Below, in pieces: positions 7,419 through 14,954 of a stretch of 24,640 nt of DNA. Source of the DNA: ANME-2 cluster archaeon. GTDB taxonomy: Archaea > Halobacteriota > Methanosarcinia > Methanosarcinales > Methanocomedenaceae. Each line of letters begins with the position of its first letter. The first letter of the stretch is position 1. Position numbers and translations under genes: made by a program. The stretch covers positions 1 to 24,640 of the forward strand of contig JAMJFQ010000016.1 of NCBI GenBank assembly GCA_023544605.1, read 5' to 3'. The notes beneath the pieces were generated by a model, which saw nothing but the letters and a program-made list of their open reading frames with translations, did no database searches and was not told where the DNA came from.

Positions 7419-7517
7419 AAATCGATGGCTCTAATTATCCATGATAGTAAATAATGGTTTTGATACTGGCAACGAAATAGTATTTACGTTGTTTATATTT
7501 ACAGGCACATTTAACTC

Positions 7518-7530
7518 ATATTATATATAC
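7518..7530 (+). promoter_or_regulatory. TATA-box promoter of the ferredoxin-flavoprotein operon
   Basis: ATATTATATATAC lies about 40-53 bases before the ferredoxin ATG at 7571, predicting initiation near 7550 and a short leader. It is the clearest TATA box in the window. Confidence 0.6.
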
Positions 7531-7570
7531 CATTAAAAGCCAGTTTCATCTCAAATTTTGCGGGAATAAC

Positions 7571-7735
7571 ATGAGGATCAGTACAGATTGTGTAGGATGC
7601 GGGCAGTGTGTAGTATGCTGTCCCAGTGAAGCTATCTCGGTCTGCGGCAGAGCAGTCATAGGCGACGATTGCACCCAATGTGGTGTGTGTATACCGTACT
7701 GCCCGCTGGGTGCTATAAGGGAGGATGAAACATGA
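7571..7735 (+). CDS. Small 2[4Fe-4S] ferredoxin
   Basis: A 54-residue protein with two complete CxxCxxCxxxCP motifs: Cys7, Cys10, Cys13 and Cys17, then Cys34, Cys37, Cys40 and Cys44. Together these bind two cubane clusters with the pseudo-twofold symmetry of clostridial-type ferredoxins; extra cysteines Cys16 and Cys25 are not needed for this. It would carry electrons in the cytoplasm. The ATG at 571 bases past 7000 follows GCGGGAATAAC and a strong TATA element. Its TGA overlaps the ATG of the next gene (ATGA at 7732-7735), so the two are almost certainly translated together, and the natural inference is that this ferredoxin is the electron donor or acceptor of the flavoprotein. Confidence 0.92.
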   Translation: MRISTDCVGCGQCVVCCPSEAISVCGRAVIGDDCTQCGVCIPYCPLGAIREDET

Positions 7736-8979
7736 AAGCCCTGGTAGTGGGTGGCGGTCTGGGAGGACTCCTGACAGCTGCACGGCTGGTCAAGGAAGGA
7801 CACCGGGTAGAAATATTTGAGCGCCTCCCTGTCATCGGCGGACGGTTCATCAACCTGGACTATAAAGGTTATCAGCTGACAACGGGTGCCCTGCACATGA
7901 TACCCCATGGCAGCAAAGGTCCTCTGGCAACCATGCTCAGGCAGTTGGATGCTGATGTAAAGATCATTGATTCATCACCCCTTTCCGTGCTCAGAATACC
8001 GGAAAATGGTGGTTTTAAGGACATATCGTTCTATGACTTCTCAAGTCCGCTCTCCTGGGTCAACAGGTTGAAACTGTTCTACCTCACTTTCAAATCCAGA
8101 TTCGTCAAACCAGCAGATGGGAGTTTTAAGGACTGGTTCTACCCCTTCATAAACGACACCTGGCTTGTCAAACTGGCAGATGCTTTTTGCGGTTGGTCGC
8201 TGAGCATGCGAAGTGAGGATGTTGCAGCAGCAGAGATGCTTGCCATTATTAACAACATGCGGCGTTATGGTGGTCCCGGCGTACCTGCAGGAGGCTGCAG
8301 TGCCGTCATCAATGCCCTTGAGAAAATAATACTCTCAGGTGGCGGCCCAATCCATACCGGCTGTCAGGTGGACAGGATACTGATAGTGGACGGCAGGGCA
8401 GTGGGTGTGGAAGCCGATGGGAACACTATCCTGGGGGATGTGGTCATCAGCGATATCGGGCACCGTGAAACGGTTCAGTTATACGACCATCCCGCTTCTG
8501 ATACGTTCAGGGAATACATGGTGGCAATGGAATCGATAAGACCGTCAGCAGGTATCAAGATATGCCTGGGGGCAGACAGGCCCCTGATAGGTCATAGCGG
8601 GGTGTTGTTCACGCCCTATGCCAGGCGGATAAACGGTATCAATGAGGTCACTAACATCGACCCGTCCCTGGCACCACCCGGGAAACATCTGGTCATGTCA
8701 CACCAGGCACTCCAGTCAGATGATATCCTTGCTGAGATAGAACTGGGACTGAAAGACCTTGAAGACATATTTGAAAACGAGCAATACGAAGTACTGATGG
8801 TCCAGACCTACAGTGACAGCTGGCCAGTGAACAGGGCAGAATCGGGTTCAAATCTGGACAACACCACCCCTATCATTGGACTCTACATTGTGGGGGATGG
8901 GGCTAAAGGTAAGGGCGGTATCGAGGTTGAGGGTGTGGCACTGGGAGTGGATAATACCCTCAAACTACTCAACATTTAA
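7732..8979 (+). CDS. FAD-dependent oxidoreductase of the CrtI/phytoene desaturase-like family
   Basis: A 415-residue flavoprotein. The N-terminus is a Rossmann dinucleotide-binding motif (VVGGGLGGL, residues 5-13), followed by an acidic strand end (EIFE) and the VIGGR element (34-38). The middle has YGGPGVPAGGCSAVINAL, the substrate/FAD block of the COG1233 phytoene desaturase and retinol saturase-like group, and the C-terminus has the FAD-binding block LYIVGDGAKGKGG followed by GVALG. Members desaturate, saturate or isomerise isoprenoid chains; the substrate is not evident. It lacks the motifs I associate with archaeal geranylgeranyl reductase. It overlaps the ferredoxin gene by 4 bases and its stop overlaps that of the opposite-strand polyprenol-kinase-like gene. 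An isoprenoid or membrane-lipid role is therefore an attractive inference, not a demonstration. Confidence 0.85.
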   Translation: MKALVVGGGLGGLLTAARLVKEGHRVEIFERLPVIGGRFINLDYKGYQLTTGALHMIPHGSKGPLATMLRQLDADVKIIDSSPLSVLRIPENGGFKDISFYDFSSPLSWVNRLKLFYLTFKSRFVKPADGSFKDWFYPFINDTWLVKLADAFCGWSLSMRSEDVAAAEMLAIINNMRRYGGPGVPAGGCSAVINALEKIILSGGGPIHTGCQVDRILIVDGRAVGVEADGNTILGDVVISDIGHRETVQLYDHPASDTFREYMVAMESIRPSAGIKICLGADRPLIGHSGVLFTPYARRINGINEVTNIDPSLAPPGKHLVMSHQALQSDDILAEIELGLKDLEDIFENEQYEVLMVQTYSDSWPVNRAESGSNLDNTTPIIGLYIVGDGAKGKGGIEVEGVALGVDNTLKLLNI

Positions 8980-9587
8980 ATTCCAGAGGATACCAGCATC
9001 AACACCGCTGATATTAGAGGTATGGTCAGATTATCGTCCAGCATGTGCCCGCGTATCTGCCAGGGTACACCATCAGCCAGGGCAGCACCCAGTGCGCCCA
9101 GAACCACAGAATAAGCAGGCAGCGGTGACAGCCCTGGTGCTTGGCCAGCAAGGTAGCCTGAAGAAAAACTTACCAGCAACATTATCAGCATGATAGGTAT
9201 AGGTTTTACAGGCAGCCGCTTTTGCCTCACATCAGCATTGTTACCCCAAACTGCACCGGCGATGCCTGAGGATATATCTCCCAGGACTGCCATGGTCAGA
9301 GCTGTGATGGCAATAGTCTTCGGAAAAAATGCAATGACAATAAATGCTGCAGTTATTGAGTAGGCATACCCGGCCACCTTTTGCTCTTCAAAAGGACGCA
9401 GGAGGGCTGCCGGATACGTTATATATCCGCGTAGTCTCATCCATTCGAACTGTAGCGTTACGATAACTATCAGGCTGAGCCAGAACAGTGCAGTAAAACG
9501 GTCGAGAAAATAATATATCACAGGGATTAGCATCCCTGAGAGATGGATGGACTTGCGCAGTACTTCTTTTGATAGAATGGCAGCCAT
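8976..9587 (-). CDS. Dolichol/phytol kinase-like membrane protein (SEC59/VTE5, CTP-dependent polyprenol kinase family)
   Basis: A 203-residue integral membrane protein with about six to seven hydrophobic helices. Family landmarks are the N-terminal LRKSIHLSG, the central AVLGDISSGIAGAVWG, a conserved basic region (RQKRLPVKPIP) and the C-terminal DDNLTIPL. Characterised relatives phosphorylate dolichol, phytol or diacylglycerol, usually with CTP; archaeal members are thought to act on polyprenols or isoprenoid lipids. The ATG at 9587 lies 2 bases after the glyS stop, so translation is probably coupled to glyS. Its stop overlaps by 3 bases the stop of the convergent flavoprotein gene. The substrate cannot be chosen from the sequence. 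Confidence 0.8.
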   Translation of the reverse strand: MAAILSKEVLRKSIHLSGMLIPVIYYFLDRFTALFWLSLIVIVTLQFEWMRLRGYITYPAALLRPFEEQKVAGYAYSITAAFIVIAFFPKTIAITALTMAVLGDISSGIAGAVWGNNADVRQKRLPVKPIPIMLIMLLVSFSSGYLAGQAPGLSPLPAYSVVLGALGAALADGVPWQIRGHMLDDNLTIPLISAVLMLVSSGI

Positions 9588-9589
9588 AA

Positions 9590-11335
9590 TTATTCAATGG
9601 GTGTACCAGCGTCCTCAAACCTGATATGACCGTGTACCAGGTCGTGTACAACGTCTGCGATGGTGTCAATAGGTGAGCGGACCTGTTTCATAGAATCCCT
9701 GTCGCGAATAGTGACAGTGCTGTCTTCCAGGGTATCGTAATCCACTGTGATCGAATATGGAGTACCGATCTCATCATTCCTGCGGTAGCGCCTGCCAATG
9801 GTACCCGAATCGTCATAGGCGACCATCACACCTTTGCGTTTGAGCGCCGATTCTATTCCCCTTGCCGGTCCCATGAGTTCCTCACGGGTCAACAGCGGCA
9901 GTACAGCAGCCTGCACCGGTGCCACCTCGCTCTTCAGTCCCAAGACGATCCTGCCCTCATCCTCGCCTTTTAGTTCTTCTTCCCTGTAGGCATGCTCCAG
10001 TATTGCATAGATCGTCCTGTCTATACCAAAGGAGGGTTCGATGACATGAGGCACAATATTCTCACCCCTTATGGTCTCCCTCACCTGCTCGACCTGGTAC
10101 ATATCAACAGGTATTGTTACCTGTTCGCCGTCCACTTCGATAATTACCTCATCGCCGGTCAGGTCTCCGGCATCCAGTGATTTCAGGGCTTGGGTAACGG
10201 CTTTTGCTTTTCCCTTGAATACCGGACCTATCGTACTCATATCTGGTTTGACCGCTATTCTCTCAATAACCTTTGGTTCGTCATATTCCATATACACTGA
10301 CAGGTCGGTCTTGCTCACTGTGCTGTGGGCATTCAGGTCATAGTCGGTACGGTCGGCAATGCCAACGATCTCCACCCAGCCGAACCTGTCCGATAGTATC
10401 TCGGCATCCCAACAGTCCACTGCATAATGTGCCATCTCATCCTTCATGTGCTGCCTGAAGCGCATCCGTTGGCGTGATACACCAACCCGCAGCAGGAACT
10501 GATGGGTCAGTTCAATGGCATATGCCAGGAACTGGTGGGCGATGATACCCTGCTCCACGGCCTCACCCAGGCTCATCTCGATCGGCTCGGTGCCTGACGA
10601 TTGGGCCGGGTCTGAATACAGGTTTATCACATGATCCCTGATACTATCAAAACCGGGATGGGTCTTGTCTCTGGGGTCCACGAAGATCTCAGCCTCTGCC
10701 TGGGTGAACTCACGCAACCTGATAACACCCTGCCGCGGTGATATTTCGTTGCGGTATGCCTTTCCTATCTGGGTGACCCCGAACGGAAGTTTTTCCCGGT
10801 AGAACCGCAGCAGCCTGGGGAAATCCACGAACATACCCTGGGCAGTCTCGGGGCGCAGGTAACCGATTCGCTTGGAACCAGGACCGATCTTGGTACTGAA
10901 CATCAGGTTAAATTCATACACATCACCCAGTTTACCCCCGCAGTCAGGACAGGTGATGTTGTTGTCTTGTATGATATCTGAAAGTTCGTCAGACGACAAT
11001 GTATCAGGATTACTGGCCACATCTTCGACCAGATGGTCGGCCCTGAACGATTCATGGCACTTCTGGCATTCACTCAGGGGGTCTGAGAACCCGCCCACAT
11101 GCCCCGAAGCCACGAACACGTCTTCGATACCGATGGTTGGAACCTCTATCTCGTAATAACCTTCATTGATGACAAATATGTCGCGCCAGATGTTCTCTAC
11201 CCTGCGCTTTAGCATGGCGCCTAAAGGACCATAGTCATAGAATCCGGCTGTACCCCCGTAAATCTCAAAAGAACTCCAGAGGTAGCCCCGCCTCTTTGCC
11301 AGTTCCATAACACTGTCGTATTTATCCATATCCAT
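9590..11335 (-). CDS. glyS: Glycyl-tRNA synthetase (class II, eukaryal/archaeal alpha2 type)
   Basis: A synthetase of about 581 residues that charges tRNA-Gly. It opens with MELAKRRGYLWSSFEIYGG and GFYDYGPLGA, typical of the homodimeric form. Class II motif 1 is in YYEIEVPTIG, motif 2 in RNEISPRQGVIRLREFTQAE and motif 3 in PSFGIDRTIYAILEHAY. A zinc-knuckle-like insert shows CQKC and, about 50 residues on, CPDCGGK. The C-terminal anticodon-binding domain starts near APVQAAVLPLL. The start is uncertain: GTG 11338, ATG 11335 and ATG 11329 are in frame and consecutive; 11329 (MDKYDSV) best resembles relatives. It lies between a membrane-protein gene (about 50 bases upstream) and a polyprenol-kinase-like gene (2 bases downstream), all on the minus strand. 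Confidence 0.96.
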   Translation of the reverse strand: MDMDKYDSVMELAKRRGYLWSSFEIYGGTAGFYDYGPLGAMLKRRVENIWRDIFVINEGYYEIEVPTIGIEDVFVASGHVGGFSDPLSECQKCHESFRADHLVEDVASNPDTLSSDELSDIIQDNNITCPDCGGKLGDVYEFNLMFSTKIGPGSKRIGYLRPETAQGMFVDFPRLLRFYREKLPFGVTQIGKAYRNEISPRQGVIRLREFTQAEAEIFVDPRDKTHPGFDSIRDHVINLYSDPAQSSGTEPIEMSLGEAVEQGIIAHQFLAYAIELTHQFLLRVGVSRQRMRFRQHMKDEMAHYAVDCWDAEILSDRFGWVEIVGIADRTDYDLNAHSTVSKTDLSVYMEYDEPKVIERIAVKPDMSTIGPVFKGKAKAVTQALKSLDAGDLTGDEVIIEVDGEQVTIPVDMYQVEQVRETIRGENIVPHVIEPSFGIDRTIYAILEHAYREEELKGEDEGRIVLGLKSEVAPVQAAVLPLLTREELMGPARGIESALKRKGVMVAYDDSGTIGRRYRRNDEIGTPYSITVDYDTLEDSTVTIRDRDSMKQVRSPIDTIADVVHDLVHGHIRFEDAGTPIE

Positions 11336-11384
11336 CACATGTACTGTTTATAGGGCTTCTTGATGTCGGCTGGATAGATATTAT

Positions 11385-12302
11385 TTACCCCCAGGGGTCT
11401 GTCAGCAGTTCATCAATGTAACTGTTCTTTTCTGTTTTCACCATGTACAGCCGGGTCCACCAGACTATTATCAATGGCTGCAGGGTTACCAGCAGTATCA
11501 ACTGGCTGCCAAAGGACCATACAATATTCAGGCTCTCGCTACCAAACACTGTAATGACATTGCCAGTAATGTAGAATGCAAATCCCACGACGGCAGAGAC
11601 CACAAAAACAATGATCCACATGATCAAAACACTGAACTTGTTATCCATAAAGAACCTGACACCTTCAGTGATACCGTCCATGGCGCCCACATGTTCGATC
11701 ACAATGGAATAGATGACCACTGAAAATGCCAGATCAAGTATCAACAGGTACAGGATCCATATTAGCATACCGATCAAAAGTAATAGTAATCCACCTGCAA
11801 ACTGGCTGGAATCCATGAATTCCCAATTCTTCCTGACCAGTACTGCGCCCGGGACCATGAACACGATACCGGAAAGTTCGAGAAGCAATATTAAAAAGTT
11901 GGCCAAAAAGACATGAGTGAAGTTATCACGCGCTGCATTGAACATGTCTGCTATTGAGGTATCGCCCTTAGCAATAGCGTTTTGGCTCATACCCACGGCA
12001 CCTGCAAAGAAATAGGATTGGAACAACAGCAGGATGACAAATACCATAATGACCAGGAAAACGATTGCCGGGATGTTCTCAACGACAGAGGTCGACATGA
12101 GCTCAAAAAGTTCATCATCTGTCATGGTGGCAACATTATCGAGAGAACCGGTACCAAACAATATCAATATCCCTACTACAGCTGCAGTGAACATGACAGC
12201 CACCTGTATTATATAATTGAAAATAAGGGGTATACAGATGTTCAGGTTGTGGCTCCAGACATGAAATCCCTTGCTTATGATATTTTCAAAACTCTCATTC
12301 AT
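11385..12302 (-). CDS. Multi-spanning membrane protein, DUF7847-like, function unknown
   Basis: A 305-residue integral membrane protein with about six long hydrophobic segments (near 22-48, 80-105, 128-150, 165-200, 222-250 and 265-285) and acidic loops. It begins with an amphipathic stretch (FENIISKGFHVWSHNLNICIPLIF) and contains the sequence VFMVPGAVLVRKN after the third or fourth helix, a pattern shared by archaeal proteins of unknown function related to glycerophosphodiesterase membrane domains. No catalytic motif or signal peptide is visible. It precedes glyS with a gap of about 50 bases and is probably the first gene of that transcript, with the repeat-bearing gap 12303-12581 as its upstream region. 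The family name is from memory. Confidence 0.65.
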   Translation of the reverse strand: MNESFENIISKGFHVWSHNLNICIPLIFNYIIQVAVMFTAAVVGILILFGTGSLDNVATMTDDELFELMSTSVVENIPAIVFLVIMVFVILLLFQSYFFAGAVGMSQNAIAKGDTSIADMFNAARDNFTHVFLANFLILLLELSGIVFMVPGAVLVRKNWEFMDSSQFAGGLLLLLIGMLIWILYLLILDLAFSVVIYSIVIEHVGAMDGITEGVRFFMDNKFSVLIMWIIVFVVSAVVGFAFYITGNVITVFGSESLNIVWSFGSQLILLVTLQPLIIVWWTRLYMVKTEKNSYIDELLTDPWG

Positions 12303-12321
12303 GCATACTAATCTACAATTT

Positions 12322-12332
12322 CACTATAAAAA
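12322..12332 (-). promoter_or_regulatory. TATA-like element upstream of the membrane protein gene
   Basis: On the minus strand this reads TATTTTTATAG, 20-30 bases before the ATG at 12302. A second AT block (TTTAAGATATATTC on the minus strand, about 12380-12393) is an alternative that would leave a leader of about 50 bases. Confidence 0.35.
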
Positions 12333-12407
12333 TAATGCGGGAAATGAACACGGCACAATACCAAAATCCAGTTATACAGTGAATATATCTTAAATAGATA
12401 CGACTAC

Positions 12408-12483
12408 AAATCTGTGTTAATCAGTGAAATCCGTGTCTTTTTATATTTCCAGACACTGATTAACACCGATTCACACAGATTTT
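12408..12483. repeat. Inverted pair of short tandem arrays, unit about 10 bp (AATCNGTGT)
   Basis: The left arm (12408-12438) holds three units, AATCTGTGTT, AATCAGTGA and AATCCGTGT, and ends in CT. The right arm (12451-12483), read on the minus strand, has AATCTGTGTG, AATCGGTGTT and AATCAGTGT, also ending in CT. Twelve AT-rich bases separate them. The two arms are about 31-33 bases and align with few mismatches, so a long imperfect hairpin is possible. It lies in the 279-base gap between the PAP2 gene end and the start of the next minus-strand gene; the rest of this gap is AT-rich and shows no gene. Confidence 0.75.
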
Positions 12484-12581
12484 ACCTAAAGTCGGTGTCA
12501 ACAAAATAACTGATTTTTGGAACAGTGCCAATGAACACAAATGGTTAATAAATTATCCAAATATATTTTTTGGTAGATATT

Positions 12582-13544
12582 TCAACTATAGGTAAGGGGA
12601 TGATACTCCATTTGTTCACCGCACCCGGGACACTCCACATAACCGCTATGTGGAATTACTCTGACCTCCTTTGAGCACTTCACGCAGAAGATAGAATCCA
12701 GTATCCCTAATCGCTCCTCAAATACCGCCAGGATCCTGTGCCCCCTCTTAAAAATGCGCTCCCTGTACCGTGTAGCAATAGAATAACTCACCAGGGCCAG
12801 TATTGCTCCTGCAATCAGGTCGACTATCCAGTGGATACCCAGATATAACGTTGAGAACAGGATGGCTAACGTTGAAATCACAGAGAACACCTTATACCGT
12901 TCAAGGTTGGTTCGCAGCACCACTACCATCACTGCCATAATGGACAGGGCGGCATGCAGGCTGGGAAAATCATTGTCCAGGAATGGGTCCACTACTCTGA
13001 CTCCCTGGTCAATGATGGGACTCAGGTCATACAATAGCGTGTAAACATTAGGCAGGGCATGTCCGGTGACAGTTACAGGTATAAAGATATAGAAGGGAAA
13101 GGCTGTGAGGTATATAATAATGAAGGCAAGGGTAAATTCTTCAAGAGCATGCAGGTTGCGGGTATATATCAGCATAATGAACGTGAAAACCATCAGGAAT
13201 GAGAATAACATGAGATATATGAAGGCTGTAATGTATGTCAGCAGTGGGGTTGCAAAAGTCTGGAAGTGGCTTACTATATCGCCTTCTATCATCACAAGAT
13301 ACCCGGTATAATCTGCATTCACCCTGATATCCAGTGCTTCAACAATAGATGCCTGGGACTGCACAAGCATGTAGACAATGAATGCACATACGAAAAACGG
13401 CCCAAATCCTATGAGGAACCTGCGTCTTGATATCCGGTTATACTGCTCCTTTACCTCACCCGGGATGAGAACACGAAAACCGGCTATCGTCATCAATGCA
13501 AGAAGCGGCAGCATGATAACTGTCATTAGATAGGTCGAAGTCAT
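12582..13544 (-). CDS. PAP2-superfamily membrane phosphatase with C-terminal zinc ribbon
   Basis: A 320-residue membrane protein with about six helices. Two PAP2 phosphatase motifs are clear: NDFPSLHA (PSLH at 194-197, the general acid His) and LYLGIHWIVDLIAG (His238 nucleophile, Asp242). The layout, with the first conserved motif weak and the last two strong, resembles the PAP2_3/inositol-phosphorylceramide-synthase-like branch, which works on lipid phosphates or transfers phospho-head-groups at the membrane. After the last helix and a basic linker comes a compact zinc ribbon, CVKC (287-290) and CPGC (305-308), presumably cytoplasmic; this appendage is unusual. The ATG at 13544 has a strong Shine-Dalgarno (GAGGAGG) 5 bases upstream. 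It diverges from purA with about 110 bases between start codons. Confidence 0.87.
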   Translation of the reverse strand: MTSTYLMTVIMLPLLALMTIAGFRVLIPGEVKEQYNRISRRRFLIGFGPFFVCAFIVYMLVQSQASIVEALDIRVNADYTGYLVMIEGDIVSHFQTFATPLLTYITAFIYLMLFSFLMVFTFIMLIYTRNLHALEEFTLAFIIIYLTAFPFYIFIPVTVTGHALPNVYTLLYDLSPIIDQGVRVVDPFLDNDFPSLHAALSIMAVMVVVLRTNLERYKVFSVISTLAILFSTLYLGIHWIVDLIAGAILALVSYSIATRYRERIFKRGHRILAVFEERLGILDSIFCVKCSKEVRVIPHSGYVECPGCGEQMEYHPLTYS

Positions 13545-13549
13545 TCCAT

Positions 13550-13556
13550 CCTCCTC
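13550..13556 (-). promoter_or_regulatory. Shine-Dalgarno of the PAP2 gene
   Basis: GAGGAGG on the minus strand, 5 bases before the ATG at 13544. It is the strongest ribosome-binding site seen in the window and rules out the out-of-frame ATG at 13549. Confidence 0.65.
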
Positions 13557-13577
13557 AATGGTTTTTAATAAATCTTC

Positions 13578-13588
13578 GAATATAAAGG
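13578..13588 (+). promoter_or_regulatory. Probable TATA box of purA
   Basis: GAATATAAAGG lies about 70 bases before the purA ATG, implying initiation near 13610 and a leader of about 45 bases. Confidence 0.4.
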
Positions 13589-13653
13589 TTTATGCAATTG
13601 CCATTTGTAATATCAAAATCTTATTATCTAATAATCTCATTCTAGGTCCCACT

Positions 13654-14925
13654 ATGTTCACCATAATTACAGGTTCCCAGTTCGGGGATGAAGGCAAGGG
13701 AAAGATCGTTGACCTCATGGCAGGGGAATATGACCTCATTGTACGCTTCCAGGGCGGCGATAATGCGGGTCATACCGTGGTAGTGAACGGTAAGAAATAC
13801 AAGTTACACCTCACCCCATCTGGTGTATTGTACGATGCCAGGCTGCTTATCGGCCCCGGTACAGTAATGAACCCCCAGACCCTGGCCAGGGAACTGGATA
13901 CCCTGGCAGAGGACGGTACAATGGTGGACGAGAAGAAACTGGGTATTGATGCCAAGACCAGCATCATCATGCCATACCATGTGGAACTGGACAGCCTGAG
14001 GGAGTCTGCCCGCACAGAGAAAATTGGTACTACAAAGCGAGGTATCGGCTATGCCTATATCGACAAGGTGGCCAGGGACGAAGTGCAGATGGCAGACCTG
14101 GCTGATGAGGCGCGGCTGCGCAAGCGGCTGGAAGACCTCAAAGAGCAAAAAGCGGCCCAGATAAAAAGTATGGGAGGAGACCCCCACATCATGGAAGATG
14201 AGACCTGGATAAAGCAGTATATCGAACTGGGGCGCAGGTTCGCACCCTATGTTGCCGATGTATCCCATGAAGTTAACACTGCTCTTGATGCGGGTAAGAA
14301 CGTGCTGGCAGAGGGCGCCCAGGGTGCATTCCTTGACGTAATTCACGGTACCCAGAAATTCGTAACATCATCTTCATGTATTGCAGGCTCTGCCTGTGCT
14401 AATCTGGGTGTGGGACCCACAAAGGTGGATGAAGTGCTGGGAATTGTCAAGGCTTACATCACACGCGTGGGTGAAGGCCCGCTGCCCACTGAACTTCTGG
14501 ACAGTACAGGTGAACAGATACAAAAAGCAGGCGGGGAATTCGGCACAACAACAGGCCGTCCCAGGCGCTGTGGCTGGTTCGACCTTCCGCTGGCAAAAAA
14601 ATCAATAGCTTTGAACGGCTACACTCATATAGCATTGACCAAACTGGATGTTTTATCTGGCATATATCCTCTGCGCATATGTGTTGCTTATGAATTGGAT
14701 GGTGTTAGAATGGAATATCCACCCGAATCTACCTTTGACCTTGCCCGGTGCAAACCCGTATATGAAGACCTGACCGGTTGGGATGAAGACCTGACAGCTA
14801 TTCTGAGCATGGATACCTTGCCGCCGTCTGCCCGCGAATATGTGGACCGGCTTGAATCGCTTTTACGTGTTCCTTTCAAATATATATCAGTGGGGCCCGG
14901 GCGGGAACAAACCTTTATAAAATAA
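13654..14925 (+). CDS. purA: Adenylosuccinate synthetase
   Basis: A 423-residue cytoplasmic enzyme that joins IMP and aspartate using GTP, the first committed step to AMP. The N-terminus has the GTPase-like P-loop GSQFGDEGKGK, then FQGGDNAGHTV with the catalytic His, then the IMP-binding TTKRGIGYAY block, EGAQGAFLDV and VTSSSCIAGSACANLGVGP, and GRPRRCGWFDL near the C-terminal third. The end (VPFKYISVGPGREQTF) has the guanine-binding GPGR element. I start at the ATG at 13654 because the P-loop follows at residue 7; the frame stays open back to 13558 but those 32 residues are not conserved and overlap the promoter. Cdc48 follows by 29 bases, so the two probably share a transcript. Confidence 0.96.
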   Translation: MFTIITGSQFGDEGKGKIVDLMAGEYDLIVRFQGGDNAGHTVVVNGKKYKLHLTPSGVLYDARLLIGPGTVMNPQTLARELDTLAEDGTMVDEKKLGIDAKTSIIMPYHVELDSLRESARTEKIGTTKRGIGYAYIDKVARDEVQMADLADEARLRKRLEDLKEQKAAQIKSMGGDPHIMEDETWIKQYIELGRRFAPYVADVSHEVNTALDAGKNVLAEGAQGAFLDVIHGTQKFVTSSSCIAGSACANLGVGPTKVDEVLGIVKAYITRVGEGPLPTELLDSTGEQIQKAGGEFGTTTGRPRRCGWFDLPLAKKSIALNGYTHIALTKLDVLSGIYPLRICVAYELDGVRMEYPPESTFDLARCKPVYEDLTGWDEDLTAILSMDTLPPSAREYVDRLESLLRVPFKYISVGPGREQTFIK

Positions 14926-14954
14926 TAGCCAATCATTAATTTGGGATTGGTTGA

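Noticed and set aside
12408..12483. The repeat arms as a CRISPR array or tRNA-like element.
   Set aside because: Units are about 10 bp with no spacers, and no cas genes or tRNA fold are present.
13558..13653. A longer start for purA.
   Set aside because: The extra 32 residues cover the probable TATA region and are not part of PurA, whose P-loop should begin near residue 7.
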